Shown here: positions 8,006 to 19,800 of the stretch, one piece after another
How the letters are laid out: each line of letters starts with the position of its first letter
Numbering within the stretch: position 1 is the first letter of the stretch
Program-made: the position numbers and the translations under genes
Assembly (NCBI GenBank): GCA_022414725.1
Contig: CM039462.1
Span: forward strand, 78,262,399 to 78,326,398
Source: Microglena sp. YARC
Taxonomy: Eukaryota; Chlorophyta; Chlorophyceae; Chlamydomonadales; Chlamydomonadaceae
Length of the DNA stretch: 64,000 bases
Direction of reading: 5' to 3'
Notes under the pieces: model-generated
What the model was told of the DNA's origin: nothing
Database searches by the model: none
Seen by the model: the letters and a program-made list of their open reading frames with translations, nothing else

Positions 8006-11000
8006 ATGAATTTGATCAACGTGCTTCGCAAATGCGAGTCGGAATGCAAGAGGACCGGTGCGTCGCCAACGCACACGGCGATGAACGGCGGAAAGTATTA
8101 CGTCGATGCCAATGCCTACGATGAATTCATGAGTGCCTACATTGAAGCAATAAATGCCGGAAAGTTCCTCTCGATCGTCGAGCAGCACGGATACATCGGC
8201 CCGGCAATAGTCGACATCGACTTGCGTCAGTCCGAGCCAACAAGGATCTACGATGACGCAGACGTCCGCTTGTTCGTCAAGGAGTTATTCAAGAAGCTCG
8301 CAAAGTACGTGGTCGTACCCGAGAACACTCAGTGCTTCGTCCTTGAGAAACAAAAACCGCGCGAGAGTAACATCCCCGGCACGTGGAAGGACGGTGTGCA
8401 CCTCGTCGTCCCAGACGTCGTGACGCATCCCTGCATCCAGCACACCGTCAGGAAGGACATGCTGACCAACTGGAAGTCGTTCGGGGACGACTACCTAAAC
8501 GATCCCAGTGACATGTACGATGAGGCGGTCATCGAGAGGAACGGTGAGGATGGATTCCATTAATACACTTGACGGAATACTAAAATGAAACCGTTTTCTG
8601 GAGTGTACGGCACACCTTACGGTGTAACCAAATGGTGTAGCAACCCACGGGGCAGTGGAACACCAATACGATTTTGGTTCTTTTGGTTCTTTTTGGTTCT
8701 TTTTGGTTCTTTTGGTTCTTTGGTTCTTTTGGTTCTTTTGGTTCTTTTTTAGATAACGGCTCTCCATCCTGCAGACTCCGTATCGTTCTTTTGTCGGTAC
8801 TTTCGAGAGTGTCCATTGAAGGACCAGCAGCACTTAAGCGTTCGACTCTTCCCCGGTACCGTTGCCCAAAAGAACACGGGGTCTTTGTTGATGTGCAATG
8901 CGTCATGAAAGGAGGTTTCTTTGCTGGACGGGCCATTTTGTAGGAAACTATCATGTCTGTCGACGCCTTATACCGTTTATTGGGATGTTTCATTTTACTG
9001 TTCCGCCGACTGTAGTATAATATACTCATCGGATTACCTAGTACTCATCGGATTACCTCATACTCACCACGCAGGATGGTTCATGTACGGCTCCAAGAAG
9101 CCCGAGGAGACCTCCGCGTGGCAGGTAGCGTACACCGTCTCAAAGGACGGCAAGGTAACCGAGGGCTGCGAGCTGTCGCCCGGAGAGCTGGTCGAGCGCC
9201 TCTCGATCAGGAACAAATATATGGAGACAGCGCTCACAACCGAAGGACTCCAGAAGATCCAAGACGACCAGGAGGAACGTGTGAAGAAGGAGATCGACCA
9301 CCGGGCCGCTACCGAAGAGGTCTACTGCGATTTCGCAGACGACGACGAGTCCTGGATGATGCTGGATAGCCTGTGCGCCCTGCTCGGCGAGGAGCGCTCC
9401 AAGACCCGAACGAATTGGATGAACGTCGGATGGGCCCTCAACAACATCCCGGTCGGCGAGTCGATTGCGCGACGCATGCTTTGGAAGCGCTTCGGCATGC
9501 TTTGCCCGACAAAGTACGACGATGGAGAGCACGACCGCAAGTGGAGCAACATGGGACCGCCGAGGCAGGGACCGAGGGCACTCGGCATCGGGTCGCTGCG
9601 CATGTGGGCCAAGGAGGACAACCCGGTCGACTACACCAAGTGGTCTTCCGTGCACAAGGCGCCGGCTCAGAACTCTACGCAGCGCCGGCCGACTGTCAAC
9701 ACCACCGAGGTTGACAGGCCGCTGACGCCCACACAGGACCACGAGATTAAGTTGGACGCAGTTGCTAGGGAGCTTGAGGAGATGACCAGCTCAGACATAA
9801 ACCAATACGTGGAACTCAAGAATGGATCCATCACCTTCCGGAACGCAGAGGGCATCGATGGAACAATCGACCGCAACAGATACGTCGTAAAGCTCGGATC
9901 CCAGTGCAATGGCGCGATGCCGAAGACGTTCGCCATGCCTGTGTCGTCGCTCGAGTTCCTCAAGGACGTGCCACCGGACTGCTCATTTGATGCTCAGTTG
10001 GAGACGTCAAATTCCGAGATATCTGGTGTGACGATGACGAGCAATAACTATAAGGGACTTAAGGTCAGGGTGTTAAACGTCAACTCTGGAGACGAGAGAA
10101 TTCGAGTGTACACGGATGCAGGGTCGACGTTTATAAATGGCAAGCGTGACATCAAGAAGACAATGGACATCGTGTACAAGCAGCAGGAGATGGCAATGCA
10201 GAACCGGTTCGGTATAAAACCAGCAGATCTTCATCAACAACACGACGGTCAACAACATCATCGTCAGGTCAGAGGATGACCCCTACTACGTCGTCATGCT
10301 GGATGGGATGCTAGACTACGCCAAGGCCAGGAGACTCATGAAGGGCAACGGCAAAGTGTACGAACCCATCGAGTATTGCCCGTGTGCCTACCGCGCGCTC
10401 TGCGACTATGAAGAATATGTCAACAAGTCGTTGAAGCACAACCCGGAGACGTACAAGATGCTGCGGATGCACCCTTCTCGCGGGAAGAGCTGTGTCGAGT
10501 ACATGCGGTTCCTGACAGAAGAGGAGAGCATGCCACAGTACACAGTCGACAAGGATCTACTGTCGTTCTCGAACGGAGTTCTTTGTCTGTCTGACATGCG
10601 GTTCGTCCCCTATGACGGTGACACTTCGAGCGTGATGGGAAAGGTTGCTCGCCACCATGTCGACTGCGACTACACTGCATCTACCGACACGCCGATCATC
10701 GACAAGATCATGGAGACAAACTTCGATGGAGAAGTTGCGTCGATGTTTTATGCGATGGTCGGCAGGCTGTTCTTCGAAGTTGGCAAACACGACGACTGGC
10801 AAGTGATGCCATACATGATCGGCGTCGGTGGAACGGGCAAGTCTGTCCTGCTGAATACCATCACATCGTGCTTCGCTGAAGATGCTGTTGGCAATCTCTC
10901 CAGCAAGCGAGAGGAAGTGTTTGGTTCAGCAAACATCTTCGACAAAGAGGTCGTCGTGGATGTGACATGCCGGCTGAAATGAGCAGCTGTATCCCGCAAG

Positions 11001-11686
11001 TCTCGTTCCAGAGCATGACTTCTGGCGATCGGCTTGAAATCCCGAGGAAAAAGGAGAAGGCCGTGTTCATCAAGTGGACTACGCCTATCATTATCGCGAG
11101 CAACTACACGCCGGACTACAAGGACACTGGTGACAACATTGGGCGCCGCATCGTCTCCTTCCGCTTCGACGTCGCTGTACCAAAGGCAGAGCGCGACTAT
11201 GGCCTCAAGGCTAAGATCATGGAGACTGGAGAGATTGCCAACTTTATCCACCGTGCCCTGGTTGAGTACGATGCCCTGCGGAAGCGCATTCGTGGAGACT
11301 TCTGGACGGCTGTTCCACCCATCATGATCGACTGGCAGAGCCGCCTCGCTGTTGCAACGAACAAGCTCCACGAGTTCTTGAGCATGGACAATGAAGATCG
11401 CCAATACAAGATCGAGCACATCGAGGGAGCCACGACACTGCTGAGTACGTTCAAAACGGTGTACAAGAACGTAATGAATTGCACGTTTGAGAAGGACGCC
11501 GGTGTGTTCCAACGCTTCGGTTTCAGGTTTTCAGACACCAAGGTGAATGTGTGCAAGTCATGCTCCAATGTGTCTGGCAAAGGATGCTGTGTTGAATACT
11601 CAGCAACCAACCGTGCCCAGCGTATGGTCATTGTCAACATGAAGCTGTCTTCTGATGGTGATGACATTATCTTTCGATTCCATTGA
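8006..11686 (+). pseudogene. D5-like primase-helicase gene 1, split by a MITE and frameshifts
   Basis: Viral replication protein: an archaeo-eukaryotic primase domain joined to an SF3 (D5) helicase. First ATG in frame is 8006. Primase motifs: AIVDIDLRQSEP (metal-binding DxD) and WKDGVHLVVPDVVT. The frame is then cut by a 447-bp family A element (8566-9012) and resumes at about 9077 with WFMYGSKKPEE, equivalent to WFLYGSKKPDE in gene 2. D5 N-terminal region: YTVDKDLLSFSNGVLCLSDM. Walker A: GVGGTGKSVLLNT (about 10820). Sensor-1: TPIIIASNYTP (about 11095). The C-terminus has a Cys cluster CKSC...CC. Besides the MITE there are frame switches near 10215 and 10965, each a few bases. The 3' end is the founding unit of the 201-bp tandem array. 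Upstream reading before 8006 is in another frame. Confidence 0.85.
8566..9012. mobile_element. Family A MITE inserted in D5 gene 1, 447 bp
   Basis: Ends CACTTGACGGAATACTAAAA and (inverted) CAGTCGGCGGAACAGTAAAA, with TA directly outside both, as for Tc1/mariner elements. The left 100 bp match the end beside the Fanzor gene (36484-36590), including the ACACCTTACGGTGT hairpin and CCCACGGGGCAGTGGAACAC. It has no transposase, so it is a deletion derivative of the 3.6-kb element at 36484-40101. An internal (TTTTGGTTC)n microsatellite lies at 8672-8748. Confidence 0.85.
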
Positions 11687-14417
11687 TTCCATGGTTTCTT
11701 TACTCAAGGCAGAAACATGTTTTGATATTTGAGAAACATAGTTGATGGATCTGATTGATGGTCTTGAATATTGGAATCATTGGAATCAAGAGAATTAGAT
11801 CAAATATGTAACCTTACCCAGCGCGTGGTCATTGTCAACATTAAGCTGTCTTCTGATGGTGATGACATTATCTTTCGATTCCATTGATTCCATGGTTTCT
11901 TTACTCAAGGCAGAAACATGTTTTGATATTTGAGAAACATAGTTGATGGATCTGATTGATGGTCTTGAATATTGGAATCATTGGAATCAAGAGAATTAGA
12001 TCAAATATGTAACCTTACCCAGCGCGTGGTCATTGTCAACATTAAGCTGTCTTCTGATGGTGATGACATTATCTTTCGATTCCATTGATTCCATGGTTTC
12101 TTTACTCAAGGCAGAAACATGTTTTGATATTTGAGAAACATAGTTGATGGATCTGATTGATGGTCTTGAATATTGGAATCATTGGAATCAAGAGAATTAG
12201 ATCAAATATGTAACCTTACCCAGCGCGTGGTCATTGTCAACATTAAGCTGTCTTCTGATGGTGATGACATTATCTTTCGATTCCATTGATTCCATGGTTT
12301 CTTTACTCAAGGCAGAAACATGTTTTGATATTTGAGAAACATAGTTGATGATCTGATTGATGGTCTTGAATATTGGAATCATTGGAATCAAGAGAATTAT
12401 ATCAAATATGTAACCTTACCCAGCGCGTGGTCATTGTCAACATTAAGCTGTCTTCTGATGGTGATGACATTATCTTTCGATTCCATTGATTCCATGGTTT
12501 CTTTACTCAAGGCAGAAACATGTTTTGATATTTGAGAAACATAGTTGATGGATCTGATTGATGGTCCTGAATATTGGAATCATTGGAATCAAGAGAATTA
12601 GATCAAATATGTAACCTTACCCAGCGCGTGGTCATTGTCAACATTAAGCTGTCTTCTGATGGTGATGACATTATCTTTCGATTCCATTGATTCCATGGTT
12701 TCTTTACTCAAGGCAGAAACATGTTTTGATATTTGAGAAACATAGTTGATGGATCTGATTGATGGTCCTGAATATTGGAATCATTGGAATCAAGAGAATT
12801 AGATCAAATATGTAACCTTACCCAGCGCGTGGTCATTGTCAACATTAAGCTGTCTTCTGATGGTGATGACATTATCTTTCGATTCCATTGATTCCATGGT
12901 TTCTTTACTCAAGGCAGAAACATGTTTTGATATTTGAGAAACATAGTTGATGGATCTGATTGATGGTCTTGAATATTGGAATCATTGGAATCAAGAGAAT
13001 TAGATCAAATATGTAACCTTACCCAGCGCGTGGTCATTGTCAACATTAAGCTGTCTTCTGATGGTGATGACATTATCTTTCGATTCCATTGATTCCATGG
13101 TTTCTTTACTCAAGGCAGAAACATGTTTTGATATTTGAGAAACATAGTTGATGGATCTGATTGATGGTCCTGAATATTGGAATCATTGGAATCAAGAGAA
13201 TTAGATCAAATATGTAACCGTATGGTCATTGTCAACATTAAGCTGTCTTCTGATGGTGATGACATTATCTTTCGATTCCATTGATTCCATGGTTTCTTTA
13301 CTCAAGGCAGAAACATGTTTTGATATTTGAGAAACATAGTTGATGGATCTGATTGATGGTCCTGAATATTGGAATCATTGGAATCAAGAGAATTAGATCA
13401 AATATGTAACCTACCCAGCGCGTGGTCATTGTCAACATTAAGCTGTCTTCTGATGGTGATGACATTATCTTTCGATTCCATTGATTCCATGGTTTCTTTA
13501 CTCAAGGCAGAAACATGTTTTGATATTTGAGAAACATAGTTGATGGATCTGATTGATGGTCTTGAATATTGGAATCATTGGAATCAAGAGAATTAGATCA
13601 AATATGTAACCTTACCCAGCGCGTGGTCATTGTCAACATTAAGCTGTCTTCTGATGGTGATGACATTATCTTTCGATTCCATTGATTCCATGGTTTCTTT
13701 ACTCAAGGCAGAAACATGTTTTGATATTTGAGAAACATAGTTGATGGATCTGATTGATGGTCTTGAATATTGGAATCATTGGAATCAAGAGAATTATATC
13801 AAATATGTAACCTTACCCAGCGCGTGGTCATTGTCAACATTAAGCTGTCTTCTGATGGTGATGACATTATCTTTCGATTCCATTGATTCCATGGTTTCTT
13901 TACTCAAGGCAGAAACATGTTTTGATATTTGAGAAACATAGTTGATGGATCTGATTGATGGTCTTGAATATTGGAATCATTGGAATCAAGAGAATTAGAT
14001 CAAATATGTAACCTTACCCAGCGCGTGGTCATTGTCAACATTAAGCTGTCTTCTGATGGTGATGACATTATCTTTCGATTCCATTGATTCCATGGTTTCT
14101 TTACTCAAGGCAGAAACATGTTTTGATATTTGAGAAACATAGTTGATGGATCTGATTGATGGTCTTGAATATTGGAATCATTGGAATCAAGAGAATTAGA
14201 TCAAATATGTAACCTTACCCAGCGCGTGGTCATTGTCAACATTAAGCTGTCTTCTGATGGTGATGACATTATCTTTCGATTCCATTGATTCCATGGTTTC
14301 TTTACTCAAGGCAGAAACATGTTTTGATATTTGAGAAACATAGTTGATGGATCTGATTGATGGTCTTGAATATTGGAATCATTGGAATCAAGAGAATTAG
14401 ATCAAATATGTAACCTT
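11615..14417. repeat. 201-bp tandem repeat, about 14 units, derived from the 3' end of D5 gene 1
   Basis: Units are spaced 201 bp (occasionally 200, one 192), measured at the ATGGTTTCTTTACTCAAGG word from 11691 to 14293. The first unit's left part is the D5 coding end (encoding RMVIVNMKLSSDGDDIIFRF); later units repeat it with GTCAACATTAAGC. Each unit also has imperfect inverted arms, TCGATTCCATTGATTCCATG and TTGGAATCATTGGAATCAA, about 100 bp apart. Because 201 is 67 codons, units that lose a stop (12332-12535, 13741-13932) look open. The array is broken at 14418 by a family B MITE fragment. Confidence 0.9.
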
Positions 14418-14420
14418 AAA

Positions 14421-14470
14421 TGGGCGTTCCTGCCTCCCGGCCGATTTTGACTGGTTGCGAAACATGGTAT
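14421..14470. mobile_element. Family B MITE, left end only
   Basis: TGGGCGTTCCTGCCTCCCGG through GGTTGCGAAACATGGTATG, then unrelated sequence. Truncated copy at the right edge of the 201-bp array. Confidence 0.8.
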
Positions 14471-14484
14471 GTCCGCGTTACATT

Positions 14485-14880
14485 TCACAATACATGCTGA
14501 TCCAAATGAACTGCTACCCCAACCGAAGCACACGCCGTCCTATACTCCGCAATATGTTTAGGAGTCATAGCACCAACGTCATCAGGCGAGAACGACAACA
14601 ACTTTTGCCTGAGACGGTCCTCAGCCGCATGACGGGCAGTAGCTTCATTGTCGGCACGGTCCTCTGCCTCACGCCGGGCATTAGCTTCCGAACGAAGTGC
14701 AGTAGCTTCTGCGCGACGTGCAGAAGCTTCATTGTCGGCACGGTCCTCAGCCTCACGCCGGGCAGTAGCTTCATTTTCAGCACGATAGGCATCAGCACGA
14801 CGGTGGAAGTACATGAAAAGCGCAATGGTTGTTGCAACCGCTACAGTCAGCGGAACAGTATAATGAAACATATCAACCAT
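14485..14880 (-). CDS. Single-pass membrane protein with coiled-coil repeats, 131 aa
   Basis: First in-frame ATG is at 14880. Residues about 7-23 form one hydrophobic segment (TVPLTVAVATTIALFMYF), followed by a charged coiled coil built of Ala/Glu/Arg repeats (ARREAEDRADNEA occurs twice, plus variants), then a polar tail. This suggests an N-terminally anchored protein with a cytoplasmic rod. The codons for MFHYTVPLTVAV lie on a near-perfect family A terminal repeat (14842-14872), so the membrane segment may be transposon-derived. Frame intact. Confidence 0.5.
   Translation of the reverse strand: MVDMFHYTVPLTVAVATTIALFMYFHRRADAYRAENEATARREAEDRADNEASARRAEATALRSEANARREAEDRADNEATARHAAEDRLRQKLLSFSPDDVGAMTPKHIAEYRTACASVGVAVHLDQHVL
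14842..14872. mobile_element. Family A terminal repeat inside a coding frame
   Basis: TACAGTCAGCGGAACAGTAT followed by AATGAAACATA matches the family right end at all but two positions. It lies within the start of the membrane-protein gene. No partner end is found nearby. Confidence 0.6.
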
Positions 14881-14934
14881 ACATGTATAAACATAACTTC
14901 CATTCAATCATAAATCACCATTACACAACACGGC

Positions 14935-16013
14935 ATGAAGTCTGTTATTTCTACTGATGAGTTAACCGATCATATATTGAGGCGTCTCAAATGCGAAGAA
15001 TGCAAATGGATTTTTGGGGGGTTGAGTTCTAATCCATGTTTAACATGGGGTGTGATACTCGCAAATCCTGACAAGGCATGGGATTGGGAATGGTTGAGCA
15101 AAAAACAGGTCATTACGTGGGAGATTGTCTCGAGTAACCCTAACAAACAATGGGATTGGGGTGGGTTGAGCATGAATCTCAACATCACTCAGGACATTGT
15201 ACTCAACAATCCTGACAAAATGTGGGATTGGTATTGGTTAAGTAGAAATCCATGCACTACGTTGGGTATGGTGTTGAGTTACCCATACAAAAAATGGAGT
15301 TGGTATTGGTTGAGTAGCAACCCGAGTATTACTTGGGCGACATACAATCCAACCCATATAAACCATGGGATTGGAATATGTTGAGCACAAATCCTAACAT
15401 TACATGGGATATTGTACAAACCAACCCACACAAACCATGGAAATGGATAGGATTAAGTATGAACCCTAATGTCACAATGGACATTGTACTCAACAACCCA
15501 GATAAACCATGGGACTGGTATATGTTGAGCAGAAACCCTAACATTACATGGGATATTGTACAGAACAACCCAGATAAACCATGGGATTGGATTGTATTAA
15601 GCATGAACAGAAACATCACTAATGACATTGTACTCAGTAACCCAGATAAACCGTGGAACTGGTATTATATCAGTTCAAACCCGATCGTTACGTGGGAAAT
15701 AGTACAAGCCAACCCAGGGAAATCGTGGGATTGGAGCGGGTTGAGTAGAAACCCCAACATCACGCTTGACATTGTACTAGAAAACCCAGATGAAGCATGG
15801 GATTGGCGTGTATTGAGCACAAATCCCAACATGTTAATTAGCGACAAAGACATTTATGGGATAGTGAAAAGACGTGAAGCAGCTATAAAGATCCAAAAAA
15901 GTTGGAGACATGTAAATACCAACCCTAGGTATCTAGTGTGTCGGAGTAGACTCTTGAAAGAGTATAATGAACTCAATTGCCCCCAATCCCATGGATTATC
16001 GGGGTTTGTTTGA
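14935..16013 (+). pseudogene. W-rich repeat protein gene 1 (WDW-x2-LS-x-NP repeats), one frameshift
   Basis: After a head KSVISTDELTDHILRRLK (shared with gene 3: HILDRVKAGECKW), the protein is about 12 repeats of 24 residues with the pattern N-P-D-K-P-W-D-W-x-x-L-S-x-N-P-N-I-T-W-D-I-V. The C-terminus has a basic IQ-like helix (AAIKIQKSWRHVNTNPRYLV). The frame changes once near 15340, with the repeat phase kept in protein space. Similar repeats are known in unassigned proteins of large DNA viruses. A scaffold or binding role is likely, but nothing shows the ligand. Two relatives lie at 26.5-27.8 and 43.2-44.5 kb. Confidence 0.7.
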
Positions 16014-16057
16014 ACAATGTCAAATGTGATGTTTGGGGGAATCCCAAATTCTGAAGC

Positions 16058-16102
16058 GACTGATGTTCGTAAACAAATAAGTTTTTAACACACCCAATTC
16101 AG
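16058..16102. mobile_element. Fragment of IS630-type transposon 5' end
   Basis: CGACTGATGTTCGTAAACA followed by AGTTTTTAACACACCCA matches the DNA just upstream of the transposase at 39967-40010 and at 49255-49300. Confidence 0.65.
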
Positions 16103-16389
16103 AAACCATCACTAAGCGGTTTCATTTTATGACTCTTGTATAAATATGATCATTGATGAGGCTGCGCAAGCCACCGTGGTGTCGTGTGTACGAGGAGTAT
16201 GCGAAAGCCTCCGCCTCGGCATGTGAGGATGCGGCATGATGTGTCGTGATAGCGTGCGTGCGTGTCTTGTGTATTCAGTCTGATTAATTGGCTGACATTG
16301 GTGTTCCTCCTCTCTTTGCGCGTGTACTCGGATGTTTTTCGATCGTCGTCGACAGTGAGTGTTGTGTTCCTCCGTTTGCGTGTGTACGT

Positions 16390-16583
16390 GTACAGTGAAA
16401 CAAGTTGACACCCCTTTATCGATTCTTGCATTCTATTGTTTGCCCGCAAAGAACAAAGAACAAATACCATTGACCAGCTTGGTGTTGAAGACTGAAGCTG
16501 ACAAGACGTCACATCTCGTCCACAATATCAGACTTCCACTCTATTATGACAGAGTGGAAGTCTGATATTGTGGACGAGATGTG
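16390..16583 (-). pseudogene. Partial copy of the D5 gene 2 C-terminal end, bearing an inverted duplication
   Basis: Aligned on the minus strand with about 16895-17150 of D5 gene 2: shared words include GTTGAAGACTG, TTGACCAG, CGATTCTTGCA and the CAGACTTCCACTC block. All frames are interrupted. Its 5' part has been converted to a perfect hairpin (16510-16583). Confidence 0.6.
16510..16583. repeat. Perfect hairpin: 33-bp arms, 8-nt loop
   Basis: Left arm 16510-16542 begins CACATCTCGTCCACAATATC; loop ATTATGAC at 16543-16550; right arm 16551-16583 is its exact reverse complement. The arm sequence derives from D5 gene 2 coding DNA (compare 17119-17150), so this is a recent inverted duplication or fold-back product. 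Confidence 0.95.
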
Positions 16584-16604
16584 TCCGACTGTAATGGGAC
16601 ATAA

Positions 16605-16721
16605 TCCTTCCACAGGAACTTGAGGACGGTCCCCGCCAATGAGACCATCCGTGTCCACGATGTCAAGGCGTTGCTCGACCGTCTCGTCCCTCAGCATCAG
16701 TACCGTGAATGCATCGAATAA
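16605..16721 (+). pseudogene. Short 3' coding remnant
   Basis: An open plus-strand frame, LRTVPANETIRVHDVKALLD, ends at a stop at 16721 and has no start (stop at 16602). It looks coding in composition but is too short to assign. It may be the end of a gene whose 5' part was replaced by the hairpin duplication. Confidence 0.3.
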
Positions 16722-16868
16722 AGAAGTGTGCTGTGAATAAGAGTACGCTAACTTGTTTATACTCGTCTACGAGTGTACGAGGGTTCGAAATACGGCGTGT
16801 GTACGATCGCGTCAGATGGACGATGTTCGACGAGAATGATGTGCTAAAGCATCCCCCCTCAATCGTGT
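16722..16868. other. Short intergenic stretch, nothing recognised
   Basis: Contains TACACTCGTAGACGAGTATAAAC-like imperfect palindromic words. No gene is seen. Confidence 0.3.
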
Positions 16869-19800
16869 CTAACAAATAATTTTACACCCCCTTATGACTC
16901 CCTTTTTGCATATTGTCTCGATTCTTGCACTATCTTTCCACTCGATTCCCTGTTTTCCAGAAAAGAATGCCTTGACCAGTCTGTTGCTGAAGACTGCTGC
17001 CGCGGTCCATAGTGGGACTCTATCCACCGGCCTTGAGGTCCCGGCCCACACCACGTCCGAATACTCCCCGTCACATCCACCACCTCCTCGAGCCACTCGG
17101 CAAGGGGTTGGCGCTGTCCGCAATACCAGACTTCCACTCGGTCATCGATACCGGTAGTTTGTCGAAGATGCTTGAGCGCCCCGGTCGACTTAAGTGCTCT
17201 ATGAACAGCTGCGCCAGCGCCGACAACCAAGTGGGCAATATTTTGGTAAGGTTCCGTCGCTCAAACTCGTTCTCGTGCTCTGGGTCGGGTTGTTGCACAA
17301 AGTTTGAGCGCATGGGAACCACGATCATCCTTTTGACAAATGCGTTGTCTCCTCCGTCGAACTTTGGACAATCGCCTTCGTTGAATACCATGACGACCCC
17401 AGCCTGCCAGATGAATTCGAAAGAGTCCGCAGAGCCACATGAGCGCCCTTCGATACACATACCCTCCCCCCGCAATGTTTTTGATCAACGCCTCGTCCAG
17501 AGGGATGTTGGATTTCATTTCGTCTGCCACCAGTAGCCTGAGACCTTTCATGGCCTCGAGACCCGCGTCGTGGTCATCCCGGCTCCTTGCAAACGACCCC
17601 TTTGTCAGGAACTTTTTTCCATTACTGCTCTTGTAAGAGCTGAAGAAGCTGCCCATGAGCGTCATAAGGGTACTTTTTCCGTTGTCTCCGGATGTTTTAT
17701 CGGTGAAGGCTAGGAATTTCTTCTCATCGCATCGACCTGTTAGGAGACCCGCAAAAAATGAGAGCACGACGTCACGCTCCTCTTCCACTGGCAGAATTTT
17801 TAGAAAGAAGTCGTCTAGCTCCTCTTTGCATCGTTGGAGGTTGTGGTTGTCCTCCTCTCCCTGGTAATCCCACTTCGCACACCTGCTAATATTGTCGGTA
17901 ATCTCTACGTTTCTGAAAACTACGTTGTCCCTCGACAAGCTGTCAAATACACCGTTGTTGACCGCAAAGAGGTCAGGGTTGACATCGAGGTTATCGGTGA
18001 ACGTTTCGTCTAGGACGAGAAGTGCGATGGCTTGAAGTAACACAGAACGCCCCTTAACCGTGTCGACAAACCCCCGAATCTTATTATTCGTCTTGTTATT
18101 CTTCTCAGCAGGGAATTTGGATTTGAACTCGAGTTTGATTACTTTGATTATCCTCAAGTTACTTAAGTTCGACCAGCGATTGGTAGCAGGGTCGCAGTAG
18201 TACATGTCACCTACGCATTCTTTCCTGTTGAGTTTTGGCACACACTTGATTCTGGTGAAGAATTCTGGTGCGGCCTCCATGAACTTCTCCGCCAACGTAT
18301 CCTCTTTGATTGAGGACGAAAACGAGTCATCATCATCATCATCATCATCTCCCCTCTTCATGTTGATGTTGATGGTGCCGTTGTTGACCAGGAAGATGTT
18401 CTGCGTGATCCCGTACATGTTCTTCGCGTGGGACTCTTGCGCCTTGAAGATCATGTTATGGATTGTGTTGATGACCTGCTTGTCTCGGATCTTGCATGCG
18501 TTGCACGTTATGGATTGCACATTTACGTATTGGTTGTCACTTCCCATATTCATTAATGCGATTTGCACGTCGGTGCTCTTCACAATGGCACTGCTAATTG
18601 TTTTGCCATCCATGGTCCGCAGCTCGCATTCGTAGGGGCCTTTGTCGCTAGGCACGTTCTCATGAACCCGGGTCTTCGTGGATCGGGAACTTGTCGATCA
18701 GCGGTCCATAATATTTGTCATCGACCTCCACCATGTATTTGTTCTTGTGGATGGCTCCTTTCGCTCCGTTGTCAATCTTGAACTCGATGCTATCGTTTAC
18801 AACATTCAATGATACCATGTTGTCAATTGCCAATTCTAGCTTTACCTTGAGGTCTTTGATGATGCGATCATTGTCGATTTCCTCGCCCTGTTTGTTGGCG
18901 TTGTCCCATTTTAGGATCCATTCGGCGTACCCCATCGGGTCATCCTGCTTGGCAAGGAAGCGGAGTGTCCCTAGAGTGATATTTGTCGGCTTCAGATTTG
19001 CCCACACCTGTTCGTGCTTGGTGTCACAGAACTTATCGGGGCATTTTTTTGCAAAAGACTTCCATACATCGAGGCGCTGAGTGTCGGTTCCTGCGTCGAC
19101 TGTATTCTTCAACGCCATCCCGACCTTTAACCATGAATCGTATCCGCTGGCTCTTTGTGCGTCTAGAATGTCCACGAGATTGTATAGGGATTCCACATTC
19201 CTTCCATGCTGCGAGTCGAATGTCTTTTTAGTCTCTGACACATTTTGGCTCTTGTACTGGTCGATTTCCACCTGACCGTATTTGGTGTATATGTTGTGGC
19301 CCCCGTGCGGATGCACACGGATGCTCAGATTCTGCACGAGTGTATCGAGATCCATGTTCTGTACGTCAAGTTTCTTGAGCGAGCCTGCTCCAGTATCAAG
19401 TTGGTACCAGGCAGTGACTTTCCACGGGTGGGCCTCATCCGGTTTCTTCGATCCGTACAAGAACCACCTGCCTCCCGGGGTGATCACGCTTTTGTCATAT
19501 ATCTTCCCGGGATCCATTTCGGCCAGTCCAGGAATGCAAATGGTGTTCTCGTACGTCCTATGTTCGGTCACGTCGTTGACGAAGTGCTCTCTGATGGCGA
19601 GTTGGATCTCTGGGTGTGTGATTACATTTGGCATGATCACGTGTAGACCGTCTTTGTACACCCCTAAGTGTTTCTTGTCGAGTCTTGGATTTGGCTTCTC
19701 GAGGATCACGACGTCCATGTGCTGCTGGTCTACAAAGTACTTGGTGGCCGACACGAGCGCGTCCATGAAATTCTCGATGTGCTTCTGTGTGTAGATGCGC

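Noticed and set aside
9140..9742. 200-codon minus-strand frame in D5 gene 1, and a 254-codon one at 10748-11512
   Set aside because: Antisense shadows of a GC-rich coding region with clear primase-helicase motifs on the plus strand.
12332..13932. Small ORFs of 63-67 codons inside the 201-bp array
   Set aside because: They appear only where a unit has lost a stop; the unit length of 67 codons makes this expected.
11687..14417. CRISPR array
   Set aside because: The 201-bp units are contiguous with no unique spacers of constant length; the repeat is a tandem satellite containing a gene end.
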